Shown here one piece after another: positions 47,746 through 55,619 of a DNA stretch of 64,000 nt. The stretch comes from CANKHA01 sp963750965 (lineage in GTDB: Bacteria > Pseudomonadota > Alphaproteobacteria > Rhizobiales > Xanthobacteraceae), in assembly GCA_963750965.1 (NCBI GenBank), contig CAVVSK010000004.1, positions 29,563-93,562 on the forward strand, read 5' to 3'. The notes below the pieces were generated by a model. It ran no database searches, was not told where the DNA came from, and worked only from the letters and a program-made list of their open reading frames with translations. The first letter of the stretch is position 1, and each line of letters opens with the position of its first letter. The translations under genes and the position numbers were made by a program.

Positions 47746-48027
47746 TCACGCGCCTTTCGCAGCGACCAACTCATCGATGCGCGCGCAGAGATTTTTCATG
47801 ACGAAGTATTGCTCAGTGGTGGCTTTGCCGTCGTTAACTTCCTGGGTCCATTGTTCGAGCGGGAGCTTAATGCCGAAGGCCTTGTCGATGGCAAAGGCGA
47901 TGTCCAGAAAGTCCAGGCTGTCGATTCCCAAATCATTGATGGCGTGGCTCTCGGGGGTGATTGTCTCGATCGGTATATCGCAGGTCTCAGCGATAATCTT
48001 GGCCACGGTGTCAAAGGTCGAGGGCAT
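47746..48027 (-). CDS. acpXL: Acyl carrier protein AcpXL
   Basis: Specialised acyl carrier protein for the 27-hydroxyoctacosanoic-type lipid A chain, 93 residues from the ATG at 48027, the usual AcpXL length. The phosphopantetheine attachment motif is LGIDSLDFLDIAF with Ser37. ESHAINDLG and the longer C-terminal part (VMKNLCARIDELV) set it apart from housekeeping AcpP. First gene of the six-gene operon; its promoter should lie in the rlpA-like relic. Confidence 0.95.
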   Translation of the reverse strand: MPSTFDTVAKIIAETCDIPIETITPESHAINDLGIDSLDFLDIAFAIDKAFGIKLPLEQWTQEVNDGKATTEQYFVMKNLCARIDELVAAKGA

Positions 48028-48111
48028 GCTAAATCTCTGATGGAAAAGGAGTTTCGAAAAGCAGTGCGGACGGTTTCTCCGCCTAATGGCAGCACTTGTC
48101 CGGACCGGCTG

Positions 48112-48386
48112 ATCCCCCGCGAGGTCGAGTGCCCGTATAGCGAAGACACCCAAAGAGTTCAATGGCGGGCGAAGCGTTGCCGATCTGCCCCACTGGACAC
48201 GAAAAATCCCATCCCCGATCTGCCGTTGCCTTGATTACATCGCGCTCACCACGGAGGCCGTCGAAAGGGGAGAACCCATTCATTCGCGGACGTGTGATTG
48301 ACCTGTCACCTGCAGCTGCGCGCGAGATTGGACTGGGCTGGGGGCTCGCCCCCGTCACACTCGCCGTGGTTGGCAACAGGGCCTGA
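48112..48386 (+). pseudogene. Decayed RlpA-like (double-psi beta-barrel) gene relic
   Basis: Plus-strand stretch in which pieces of an RlpA-type domain appear in order in three different frames. YSEDTQ is at 48136-48153, NGGR followed by a degraded LTAAHKTLPFG-like segment starts at 48161, and an intact end FIRGRVIDLSPAAARE then GLAPVTLAVVG runs to the stop at 48384-48386. The conserved middle (VRVNDRGP) is largely lost, so at least two frameshifts and a deletion have occurred. RlpA proteins cleave or bind denuded peptidoglycan at septa. No signal peptide survives. Clearly non-functional. Confidence 0.65.
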
Positions 48387-48399
48387 GCGGCAAGCCGCT

Positions 48400-48735
48400 T
48401 CAGTGGAAGAGCGCATTGATGTGGGCGCAGTTCTTCCGGCCTGAGAAGGCGCAATCCTGATTCTTTTGCAAGAGAGCGAATTCCTCGGCGAGCCAGATTC
48501 CGGCGAGCGTCAACACCACGATGAATGCAAATGCCGCGACGTTGGTTATCATGCGGCGGCGATAGTCATCGGGCTCCGCACCTCGCTCATACTTTCGTAG
48601 GTCGTCGACCGCGGCCTTATGAACGTCAGCCTGGCCGGCTTCCCTTCGCCGTTTTGCCTTATCAGGGGAGGGCCGGCTCGGAAACAGCACGATCCGGCCG
48701 GTCTCTTGCTCCTGTGTTGCCTGCTGTGACGGCAT
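48400..48735 (-). CDS. Small single-pass membrane protein of unknown function
   Basis: 111 residues from the ATG at 48735; an open extension to 48819 is not needed. A polar, Arg/Lys-rich N-terminal half is followed by one membrane helix (about 64-84). The short C-terminal tail has two cysteines (QDCAFSG, KNCAH) that may form a disulfide outside. The start ETGRIVLF looks conserved among related bacteria, but I do not recognise a domain. Confidence 0.65.
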   Translation of the reverse strand: MPSQQATQEQETGRIVLFPSRPSPDKAKRRREAGQADVHKAAVDDLRKYERGAEPDDYRRRMITNVAAFAFIVVLTLAGIWLAEEFALLQKNQDCAFSGRKNCAHINALFH

Positions 48736-48875
48736 GTGTCGATTCACGCTGTTCAGTAAGGCAGGATAGCACGACTGCCCGTCGCATGAACCCCACTTCC
48801 CACCCAAAATACCTCTCATCGCTGGGGGAATCTGTTCCGAGCCAAGCGGCGGGGCAAGTATCGGGGATCGCCGGT

Positions 48876-49340
48876 CTAGCTTTTCTTCTTCCGCCGGTTG
48901 AGGTGATCAAGCGTTGTTTCCGCCTGTTTCCTGCACTTGTCGTGGAGCGCCTCCAGCTCATCGTCCGAAAGGTCTTCGATCGTGGCAAACTGATCGGGCA
49001 CGCCTTTCATGGCCAGGATCACCTCAGCCAGTTTTAATTGCACCGCCATGGTGTCGCGGTACTGGGTATTTTGAATCAAAAATACCATCAGAAAGGTGAC
49101 GATCGTGGTGCTGGTATTGATGACAAGTTGCCATGTGTCGCTGAAACCGAAAATGGGGCCTGTAATCGCCCAGACGACGATGAACGAGATTGCAAGCAGG
49201 AAGGTCCCGGGGCGGCCAGTGACCCAGGCCATCGTCTGCGAAAACGCGCTAAACCAGTCCTGGATCTTCTTGCCCAAGGAAGGCGAGGCGTCGTCCGAAT
49301 TGCGCGTACGCTTTTCGCTACCATTCTTTTTGCGGGCCAT
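48876..49340 (-). CDS. Low-affinity iron permease family protein
   Basis: 154 residues. A Lys-rich N-terminus precedes two membrane helices (about 45-62 and 70-92) separated by FGFSDTWQLVINTSTTIVTF, and the conserved IQNTQYRDTMAVQLKL follows, as in the low-affinity iron permease family. The C-terminal acidic/basic helix DLSDDELEALHDKC is typical of bacterial members. A sigma-EcfG promoter lies about 95-120 bases upstream. Iron transport by bacterial members is not proven. Confidence 0.85.
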   Translation of the reverse strand: MARKKNGSEKRTRNSDDASPSLGKKIQDWFSAFSQTMAWVTGRPGTFLLAISFIVVWAITGPIFGFSDTWQLVINTSTTIVTFLMVFLIQNTQYRDTMAVQLKLAEVILAMKGVPDQFATIEDLSDDELEALHDKCRKQAETTLDHLNRRKKKS

Positions 49341-49433
49341 GAATAATCTCCGTCCAAAATCCCTTAATTAAAGTTCTCTGCCCAAAGGCTTATGCCCGCG
49401 CGCCCGCAGAGCAACGAGAAGACTCCCCGGCCT

Positions 49434-49458
49434 AACGCCTTTGAATATCTTGCGTTCC
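49434..49458 (-). promoter_or_regulatory. Sigma-EcfG promoter for the iron permease gene
   Basis: Minus strand GGAAC (49458-49454), 16 bases, CGTT (49437-49434): an exact consensus match. It is back to back with the plus-strand site at 49475, the two -35 boxes being 16 bases apart. Confidence 0.7.
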
Positions 49459-49474
49459 GCCTAGCACACCAACC

Positions 49475-49499
49475 GGAACCCGGCTAACGATTGAGCGTT
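49475..49499 (+). promoter_or_regulatory. Sigma-EcfG promoter for the DUF892 gene
   Basis: GGAAC (49475-49479), 16 bases, CGTT (49496-49499): an exact consensus match, about 70 bases before the ATG at 49570. Confidence 0.7.
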
Positions 49500-49569
49500 G
49501 CTCTTGCGGTCGCAAAAGAAGCGCGCCTACCTGCCTGAATATTCCGCGCCAACCACCGGAGAAGAAATC

Positions 49570-50058
49570 ATGAAATCCCTAGAAGACCTCTTATACGGCT
49601 TGCTACAGGACGTTTATTACGCCGAGAAGCAGCTGCTTAAGGCCCTGCCGAAAATGGCAAAACAGGCTTCCAACCAAGAACTCTCGCGAGCCTTCCTTAC
49701 ACACCGCGATCAGACCGAAGGGCAGATCGCACGGCTGGAGCAAGCCTTCGAGATGCTCGAAAAGAAGCCAAGGGGCAAAAAATGTGACGCCATCCTGGGT
49801 ATCATCCAGGAAGGCAAGGAAGTCATGGAGGAGGTCGAAGACGAGGACACCATGGACGCCGGCCTGATCGGTGCCGCGCAGGCTGTCGAACATTATGAGA
49901 TTGCCCGCTATGGTACGCTCTGCGCATGGGCGAAGCAGCTCGGCAAACCGCAGATCGCGCGCCTCTTGCACCAGAGTTTGGAAGAAGAAAAACAGACCGA
50001 CGAACTTTTGACCACGATCGCCGAAAAGTCAGTCAACAAGGAAGCAATGACGGCCTAA
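49570..50058 (+). CDS. Ferritin-like DUF892 protein (YciE/YciF family)
   Basis: 162 residues from the ATG at 49570 (GGAGAAG upstream); the longer frame from 49498 would start inside the promoter. The four-helix bundle begins SLEDLLYGLLQDVYYAEKQLLKALP. Metal-ligand Glu residues are seen in YYAEKQ, HRDQTEGQI, AQAVEHYEIARYGT and EEEKQTDELL. Members are stress proteins of the general stress response. An EcfG promoter and a divergent iron permease gene fit that role. Confidence 0.92.
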   Translation: MKSLEDLLYGLLQDVYYAEKQLLKALPKMAKQASNQELSRAFLTHRDQTEGQIARLEQAFEMLEKKPRGKKCDAILGIIQEGKEVMEEVEDEDTMDAGLIGAAQAVEHYEIARYGTLCAWAKQLGKPQIARLLHQSLEEEKQTDELLTTIAEKSVNKEAMTA

Positions 50059-50081
50059 CCAGGCCGAGGGCTACTCCGGAC

Positions 50082-52745
50082 CTATCTGCGAATGCGCGGG
50101 GCATTGGGTAGCGCTTGTTTGAGTTTCCCGATGCCCTTCCAGGGGTCGGCACGTAGGCGCGACAGTCGCTGGGGCAGGTTGAGCACCGTATATTGGCTTG
50201 CTGATTTAAGGGTCTTCAGCTCCTCCCAGGCGATTGGCACGGACACGGGCGCGCCCGCGCGCGCCCGTGTGGAATAAGGGGCGACGGCGGTCGCCTCGCG
50301 GCTGTTGCGCAGATAATCCACGAAAATGCGGTTCCCGCGCGCGGATTTCTTGATGGTCGCAGTGAATCGGCCGGGCGTATCGGCCGCCATTTGCTCTGCG
50401 ACGCGGCGGCAGAAATCTTTTGCTTCGTCCCAGGGCGTGGGGCGGATCGGCAGCACCACATGCAAACCCTTACCGCCCGTCGTCTTGAGAAAGGCCTTTA
50501 GTTTCAACGTTTCGAGGCGCTCTCGCACTTCGCGCGCGGCAGCAACGATATCCTTCCAACCGATGCCTGGACCGGGATCGAGGTCAAAGACAAGCCGGTC
50601 CGCCTGCTCGAGATGATCGATGCTCGACCCGCGGGTGTGGATTTCCAGCACGCCGGCCTGCACCAGAGCGATGATGCCTTCCAGGTCGTCCACTGAGATA
50701 GCCTTGTCGCCGTCGGGCTCAGTCACAAGATGCAGCCGCTTCTGGTCGACCCCGGCGGATGCATGTTTCTGGAAAAAGCACTCGCCTGCGGCGCCTTCCG
50801 GACAGCGCACCAGTGCCAGCACGCGCCCGGTCACATGCGGCGCCATCCATTTCCATATGCGCGTGTAGAAATCGGCGAGGTCCTGCTTGGTCACCCCGGC
50901 GTCTTCCCAATAGATGCGGTCAGGATGACTCAAGGTGACGCCGGCCGCCGTGGTCTTCTTCGTCGTGGGCTTGGCCGCCGCCGCTCGCCGTGGGCCGTTG
51001 GCTGTCACCATGGCTTTGAACTCCCGCACGACTTCCTGGGCGGATTTGTCCTCGCGCAATCCCTGGAAGGAAGCTTGGCGCACGCGCTCGCCATGCGTCC
51101 AGCCCCGCAGGTCAACTTCGGCCACCAGCTTGGGCTCGACCCATTTTGCGTTGCGCGCGCGCGTCTCTTCCGCGGGCGCGGTAGCAAAGGGTGGCTTGTC
51201 CCGGCGCAAGGGCTGCAGCTTCGTCCAGAGCTCGCGGGCAGTTTTGTGGGTATAGCCAGTACCGACCCGGCCGGCGTAATGCAGCTTTCCGTCCCGGTTG
51301 TACGCAAGGATCAGGGCGCCGATGGCGCGCGGATCAACAGTCGACGGCGCGTAGCCTGCCACGACGAATTCCTGCCGGTCGGAACATTTGGCCTTGATCC
51401 AATCGCCACCGCGCCCAGAACGATAAGGCGCGTTGCGACGCTTGGAGATAATGCCTTCCAGGCCGATCTTGCAGGCATGCTTGAGTAGCGTCGTTCCAGT
51501 CTCAGTGAAATGCTCGCTCAGGCGTACTTGGCGAAGATCTAATCCCTCCAGGAAATCGGCCAGGGCCTGTTTGCGTGTTTCCAGCGGCACAGCCGTGAGG
51601 TCGTAACCATCGCGGTACAGCAGATCGAAGACATAGTAGACAAAGTTTTCGCTGCGGCCTTGCTTCAAGTCCTGTTGCAGTTGGGAGAAGGTTGCGACGC
51701 CCTCGTCATTTTCGGAAACGATTTCGCCGTCGAGGACCGCCTGTTCCACCGGCAACCCCTCCAGTGCCTCCGCGATCGGAGCAAATTTGTCGGTCCAGTC
51801 GAGCGCCTTGCGCGTCAGGAGTCGGACGTCGCCGTTGTCGATCCGCGCCTGCATGCGGTAGCCATCGAACTTTATTTCATGAAGCCAGTCGGCGCCGTCC
51901 GGCGCGGTGACGCCGAGAAGTGCCAAAGATGGCGGGATGAAATCGGGCAGGGGAGCGGGGCGCGCGCCCGGGACCGGATCTGCCTTTGCCTTCTTGGTCT
52001 TCGTCTTGCGTTTGCTCGCTTTGACTTTGCTGGGGCTTTTGCCGCGCGCGCGCGTAGCGGCTTTCGGTTTGGCCTTGGTTGTCCTCTTGGCGACCTTTTG
52101 TGTCGGTTTTGCGCTGCGCGCCCGCTTTAAACCGGCAGCATTCTCTTTCACCGAGCGATTGCTGTGCCACACAGCGTCTTCGGCTTCGGCAATCTCATCC
52201 AGGCTCCGGCCGGTCGCGGCCGAAAGGTTCTTTTCCTCAAGGATATCAGGATCTTTGGCGCTGCGGGCAAATTCGTCATCCGATTTGATCAAAAGCCAAT
52301 TTTCGCGCTTTTCGCCCGGACGTTTATGCATACGCACGAGATGCCAGCTGCCGTGCAGCTTCGTGCCCTCGAGTCGAAAGTTGAGACGACCTTTCTTGTA
52401 GCCCTGCTGTGGATCACCTTCCGGTTCCCAGGTGCCGCGATCCCAGATCATTACGGTGCCGCCGCCGTATTGACCCTGTGGGATCGTGCCCTCGAATTTG
52501 TTGTATTCGATCGGATGGTCTTCGACATGAACCGCGAGCCGCTTTTCACTGGGAACGAGGCTCGGGCCGCGGGTCACCGCCCAACTCTTCATCACGCCGT
52601 CAAGTTCAAGCCGCAGATCGTAATGCAGCCGAGTCGCGGCATGCTTCTGGATGACGAAGGCATTTCCTCCGCGCTTTCCGGTTTTGCCGCGCGGCTCGGG
52701 CGTGATCCCGAAGCGACGTTTGGTCCAGTAGGTCTGAAGAGCCAT
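50082..52745 (-). CDS. ligD: Multifunctional NHEJ DNA ligase D (LigD)
   Basis: 887 residues. Domain order is 3'-phosphoesterase (about 1-200, HYDLRLELDG near residue 41), a Lys/Arg-rich linker (about 205-256), ATP-dependent ligase (about 270-570, adenylated Lys292 in KFDGYR, GVI-type HYAGRVGTGY), and primase-polymerase (about 600-880, DLDPGPGIGW metal site). It repairs double-strand breaks together with Ku. No ku gene lies in the window. An exact EcfG promoter is 30 bases upstream, so expression should rise in stress or stationary phase. Confidence 0.96.
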   Translation of the reverse strand: MALQTYWTKRRFGITPEPRGKTGKRGGNAFVIQKHAATRLHYDLRLELDGVMKSWAVTRGPSLVPSEKRLAVHVEDHPIEYNKFEGTIPQGQYGGGTVMIWDRGTWEPEGDPQQGYKKGRLNFRLEGTKLHGSWHLVRMHKRPGEKRENWLLIKSDDEFARSAKDPDILEEKNLSAATGRSLDEIAEAEDAVWHSNRSVKENAAGLKRARSAKPTQKVAKRTTKAKPKAATRARGKSPSKVKASKRKTKTKKAKADPVPGARPAPLPDFIPPSLALLGVTAPDGADWLHEIKFDGYRMQARIDNGDVRLLTRKALDWTDKFAPIAEALEGLPVEQAVLDGEIVSENDEGVATFSQLQQDLKQGRSENFVYYVFDLLYRDGYDLTAVPLETRKQALADFLEGLDLRQVRLSEHFTETGTTLLKHACKIGLEGIISKRRNAPYRSGRGGDWIKAKCSDRQEFVVAGYAPSTVDPRAIGALILAYNRDGKLHYAGRVGTGYTHKTARELWTKLQPLRRDKPPFATAPAEETRARNAKWVEPKLVAEVDLRGWTHGERVRQASFQGLREDKSAQEVVREFKAMVTANGPRRAAAAKPTTKKTTAAGVTLSHPDRIYWEDAGVTKQDLADFYTRIWKWMAPHVTGRVLALVRCPEGAAGECFFQKHASAGVDQKRLHLVTEPDGDKAISVDDLEGIIALVQAGVLEIHTRGSSIDHLEQADRLVFDLDPGPGIGWKDIVAAAREVRERLETLKLKAFLKTTGGKGLHVVLPIRPTPWDEAKDFCRRVAEQMAADTPGRFTATIKKSARGNRIFVDYLRNSREATAVAPYSTRARAGAPVSVPIAWEELKTLKSASQYTVLNLPQRLSRLRADPWKGIGKLKQALPNAPRIRR

Positions 52746-52774
52746 CGGTCCGTGTCTGATTACAACGCAATTGC

Positions 52775-52799
52775 AACGTCATAGCCAACCTGAGGTTCC
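52775..52799 (-). promoter_or_regulatory. Sigma-EcfG promoter for ligD
   Basis: Minus strand GGAAC (52799-52795), 16 bases, CGTT (52778-52775), ending 30 bases before the ligD ATG at 52745. Exact consensus. Confidence 0.7.
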
Positions 52800-52818
52800 T
52801 CGCGGCTCGGTTGCCACC

Positions 52819-52844
52819 GGAACCATTCGCCAGCGCCCAGAGTT
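52819..52844 (+). promoter_or_regulatory. Possible sigma-EcfG promoter for the DUF1328 gene
   Basis: GGAAC (52819-52823), 17 bases, AGTT (52841-52844), 35 bases before the ATG. The spacing is within the published range, but the -10 deviates. Confidence 0.45.
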
Positions 52845-52879
52845 ATTCTTGAGCCGTTACAACAATGAGGAGACGTCCC

Positions 52880-53059
52880 ATGTTAGGCTGGGCTCTTGCC
52901 TTTCTTGTAGTTGCTCTAATCGCCGCCCTTCTCGGCTTCGGGGGCATCGCAGGTGTGGCGGTAGAAGCGGCCAAACTTGTGTTCTTCGTCGCGATCATCC
53001 TCTTCGCGATCTCCGCGGTCGTTGCGCTGTTGCGCGGCCGGTCGCCGACAGTCCCTTAG
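52880..53059 (+). CDS. DUF1328 (UPF0391) small membrane protein
   Basis: 59 residues from the ATG at 52880 (GAGGAGA upstream). Two hydrophobic helices are joined by the Gly-rich turn GFGGIAGVAVEAAK, the standard UPF0391/DUF1328 pattern (LFFVAIILFAI in helix 2). Members are often in stress regulons. Function unknown. Divergent from ligD and followed by a terminator. Confidence 0.9.
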   Translation: MLGWALAFLVVALIAALLGFGGIAGVAVEAAKLVFFVAIILFAISAVVALLRGRSPTVP

Positions 53060-53080
53060 GACATCGAAGCGAAGTGCGGA

Positions 53081-53112
53081 AGGGCCCGTCGCGCAAGCCG
53101 GCGGGCCTTTTG
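53081..53112 (+). terminator. Rho-independent terminator after the DUF1328 gene
   Basis: Stem AGGGCCCG / CGGGCCTT with one wobble pair around a 13-base loop, followed by TTT. It may also serve the convergent ecfG transcript, as the stem lies 15 bases past the ecfG stop. Confidence 0.6.
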
Positions 53113-53127
53113 CATTGAGAGGGGGAA

Positions 53128-53679
53128 TTAGGCCCTTTCGGTGCGGGCGAGAATAGCGCGGGTGGTGCGGTCGGGGCCGAAATCATCGACACTTTCAACC
53201 GACATCAATTCGGACAGGCGGGTCCGGGCCCGATTGACGCGGCTCTTGATGGTGCCGACAGCGCATTCGCAGATCGTCGCCGCTTCTTCGTAAGAAAATC
53301 CTGAGGCTCCCACAAGCACCAGCGCTTCTCGCTGATCCGGCGGCAGCTTGGCCAACGCCGTGCGGAATTCTTCAAACTCAACCCGGCCATACTGCTCGGG
53401 ATGCGATTTCAGGGTTTCGGCATAGCTGCCGTCGCCGTCCTCGACCTCACGCCGGCGCTTTCGATATTCCGAGCGAAAATGATTGCGCAGAATGGTGAAC
53501 AGCCAAGCGGACATGTTCGTGCCGGGCTGAAACGAATTGATATTGGCCAAGGCGCGCAACAGCGTTTCCTGCACCAGATCGTCCGCGCGGTCGACATTGC
53601 CGCACAACGAAATGGCAAAGGCGCGCAGGCTAGGGACTGCTGCCAGCACAGCCTCTCGGACGGACGCGTCCAGAGCCAT
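53128..53679 (-). CDS. ecfG: General stress response sigma factor EcfG
   Basis: ECF sigma factor of 183 residues. Region 2 is in about 18-85 (DLVQETLLRALANINSF) and region 4 in about 110-165 (LPPDQREALVLVGASGFSYEEAA, VGTIKSRVNRARTRL). The start overlaps the nepR stop by one base (TAATG). In this regulatory system NepR holds EcfG inactive until phosphorylated PhyR captures NepR. The gene is identified by sequence and by its phyR/nepR neighbours. Confidence 0.95.
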   Translation of the reverse strand: MALDASVREAVLAAVPSLRAFAISLCGNVDRADDLVQETLLRALANINSFQPGTNMSAWLFTILRNHFRSEYRKRRREVEDGDGSYAETLKSHPEQYGRVEFEEFRTALAKLPPDQREALVLVGASGFSYEEAATICECAVGTIKSRVNRARTRLSELMSVESVDDFGPDRTTRAILARTERA

Positions 53680-53891
53680 TAACGTGACTCCTTGTCATCC
53701 GGCTTATCAAGGCGGTTCAATAAATCCGCAAAGCGGTCCGGCACTCCCTGATTGAGCACCTCATCATAGAGAGCGCGGAGCTGTTGGCCGATCTTTGCTT
53801 GAATGTCGCGACCCAATTTCGCGTCAGTCTTGCCTGGGTTAGTTCCAGTTTCCATATGCGAACGGGGTCCGGTTGATTTGGCGTCTTTCAT
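53679..53891 (-). CDS. nepR: Anti-sigma factor NepR
   Basis: 70 residues from the ATG at 53891; the frame opens further to 53945. The NepR core is visible as IQAKIGQQLRALYDEVLNQGVPDRFADLLNRLD, two amphipathic helices that clamp EcfG or the sigma-like half of PhyR. Directly coupled to ecfG and divergent from phyR. Confidence 0.93.
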   Translation of the reverse strand: MKDAKSTGPRSHMETGTNPGKTDAKLGRDIQAKIGQQLRALYDEVLNQGVPDRFADLLNRLDKPDDKESR

Positions 53892-53987
53892 GTATCCCTC
53901 GCCGGCCCTTTTTGCTTTGAAGCGGGCCGGCCCCCCTTGCGTCATCGGAGTAAAAGTCTCACTTGCATGTTTCGTTCCATAGTTAGG

Positions 53988-54014
53988 GGAACTTTTTCGG
54001 CAATCAGCGGTTCC
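53988..54014. promoter_or_regulatory. Palindromic sigma-EcfG promoter between nepR-ecfG and phyR
   Basis: GGAAC (53988-53992), 17 bases, GTTCC (54010-54014). Read on plus it is GGAAC-N16-GGTT toward phyR. Read on minus it is GGAAC-N16-AGTT toward nepR-ecfG. One element could serve both directions and give positive autoregulation. Confidence 0.65.
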
Positions 54015-54098
54015 ATTGCCTTAGAGCCGATTTGAATTATTGTGTCCCCCTGCGAGGGGTCGCCGGGGGTTTCCGGATACGAATTTGGAGGGTTTTCC

Positions 54099-54902
54099 GT
54101 GTCGACGTCTCAAGCCGTAGCGCAACATTTGCCCTATCTCCGCCGCTATGCCCGCGCCCTGACCGGGAGCCAGAGCTCCGGCGATGCCTATGTGGCCACG
54201 ACCCTGGAGGCCCTGATCGAGGACCCGAGCGTGCTGGAGAAGGCGGCCTCCACCCGAGTCGCCCTCTATCGACTTTTCACCAAGATCTGGAATTCCGTAC
54301 CCGTCAACGATGCCACCGAGCCCGCAAGCCGGGATATGCCGGTGGAGCAGCGGTTGTCGAATATCACCCCGAAGCCCCGCCAGGCCTTCCTGCTGGTCGC
54401 CTTGGAGGGGCTCTCGGAGGATGACGCAGCGAAGGTCCTTGACGTCGATGTGCCGACCCTGCGCCGGTTAGTGGAGGAATCGGGCCGCGAACTGGCTGCC
54501 GAGATCGCCACGGACGTATTGATCATCGAAGACGAGACTTTCATCGCGATGGATTTGGAGGGCTTGGTCGAAAGCCTGGGCCATCGGGTGCTCGGTGTCG
54601 CGCGCACTCATTCAGAAGCGATCGCGCTGGCCAAGGCCAAGCGCCCAGGTCTGATCCTGGCCGACATCCAGCTGGCAGACGGCAGTTCCGGTCTCGACGC
54701 GGTCAATGAACTGTTGCGCCTTTTCGAAGTGCCGGTGATCTTCATTACCGCCTATCCGGAAAGATTCCTCACCGGGCAACGGCCGGAGCCGGCCTTCCTG
54801 ATCGCCAAGCCGTTCCAGCCGGCGACCGTTTCGGCCGTGCTCAGCCAGGCGCTGTTCTTCGAGCGCAAGGCCAAGCGACGCGAACACCGCGCCACGGCTT
54901 AG
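54099..54902 (+). CDS. phyR: Anti-anti-sigma response regulator PhyR
   Basis: 267 residues from the GTG at 54099 (TTGGAGGG upstream), the usual PhyR length. The N-terminal half (about 1-135) imitates an ECF sigma factor (LPYLRRYARALTGSQ, PRQAFLLVALEGLSEDDAA). The C-terminal half is a receiver domain with Asp189 (LILADIQLADG) and the Lys in IAKPF. Phosphorylation lets the sigma-like part bind NepR and free EcfG. Confidence 0.96.
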   Translation: MSTSQAVAQHLPYLRRYARALTGSQSSGDAYVATTLEALIEDPSVLEKAASTRVALYRLFTKIWNSVPVNDATEPASRDMPVEQRLSNITPKPRQAFLLVALEGLSEDDAAKVLDVDVPTLRRLVEESGRELAAEIATDVLIIEDETFIAMDLEGLVESLGHRVLGVARTHSEAIALAKAKRPGLILADIQLADGSSGLDAVNELLRLFEVPVIFITAYPERFLTGQRPEPAFLIAKPFQPATVSAVLSQALFFERKAKRREHRATA

Positions 54903-54905
54903 CCG

Positions 54906-55263
54906 CTACTTCCGCCGCGCCATCGAATATCCCAACAGCACCGCCTCAATGAGGGTGGCGACCTGTGCTTCTCCAGATAATTGCGCGAGGCTCTTGCGAT
55001 ACTTCTCGTCGAGCAAAGGGCGCCGCACGGTGACCCAGAGGAAGATTACGAAGCCTATCGCGACGAGCGCATAGAAACCCGCAATCATCAGGTGGGCATA
55101 GACGGCGCCGAACTTTAGCCTCAAGCGCAACCCCCGCTGCCACGGAGGCCTGATAAAGCGCGGCCAGCCCAAACAGGCCCACCAGCGCCCAACACACCGC
55201 GCGCCGGACCAGTCGGCCGACAATGCTGCCGATGGTGGCGCTAACAAAGTCTGTAAGCGCCAT
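54906..55263 (-). pseudogene. YqjE-like two-helix membrane protein, one-base frameshift near 55114
   Basis: Starts at ATG 55263 (MALTDFVSATIGSIVG) with one membrane helix. At about 55113-55116 the frame breaks after VALEAK. The next frame continues FGAVYAHLMIAGFYALVAIGFVIFLW, a second helix, and runs to the stop at 54906. Dropping one base of the AAA run restores about 118 residues. Paired with an upstream YqjD-like gene as in many genomes, where YqjE-like proteins resemble phage holins. One-base error or recent mutation. Confidence 0.7.
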
Positions 55264-55265
55264 GC

Positions 55266-55619
55266 CTACTCCGCGTTATCCTGTTTGCTGATCAGTCCGA
55301 ACAGATAGCCGGCGACCGCGGCCAGCGCGAGCGTCATCATTGGGCGGCGCTCCATCTCCTCCCAAATCTTCTTGACGATGTCGGTGCTCGCCTCCGTGGC
55401 TCGGTTCGCAAGCGCATCTGTCGCGGTGTCCGCCGTGTCGCGCACCTGCGCGGCAATGCGCGCTAGAGTATCCGAGACAAAATCCCCGATCTCGTCAGCA
55501 CCGCCGTCTCCATCTGTCTTTGCTTTGGCATTAAGCCGACGCAGTCGCGACTCCAAATCTTGCATCAACTCTTCGACGGCAGCGAACTCGTCGCTTGGGG
55601 ACTTGCTTTTTCTGGCCAT
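55266..55619 (-). CDS. YqjD/ElaB-like (DUF883) membrane-anchored protein
   Basis: 117 residues from the ATG at 55619 (AGGAAA upstream). A long amphipathic helical region (about 10-90) is followed by one C-terminal helix (RPMMTLALAAVAGYLFGLISK), the layout of C-tail-anchored YqjD/ElaB proteins, some of which bind ribosomes in stationary phase in E. coli. An EcfG-type promoter lies 32 bases upstream. The call is by architecture, so moderate confidence. Confidence 0.7.
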   Translation of the reverse strand: MARKSKSPSDEFAAVEELMQDLESRLRRLNAKAKTDGDGGADEIGDFVSDTLARIAAQVRDTADTATDALANRATEASTDIVKKIWEEMERRPMMTLALAAVAGYLFGLISKQDNAE

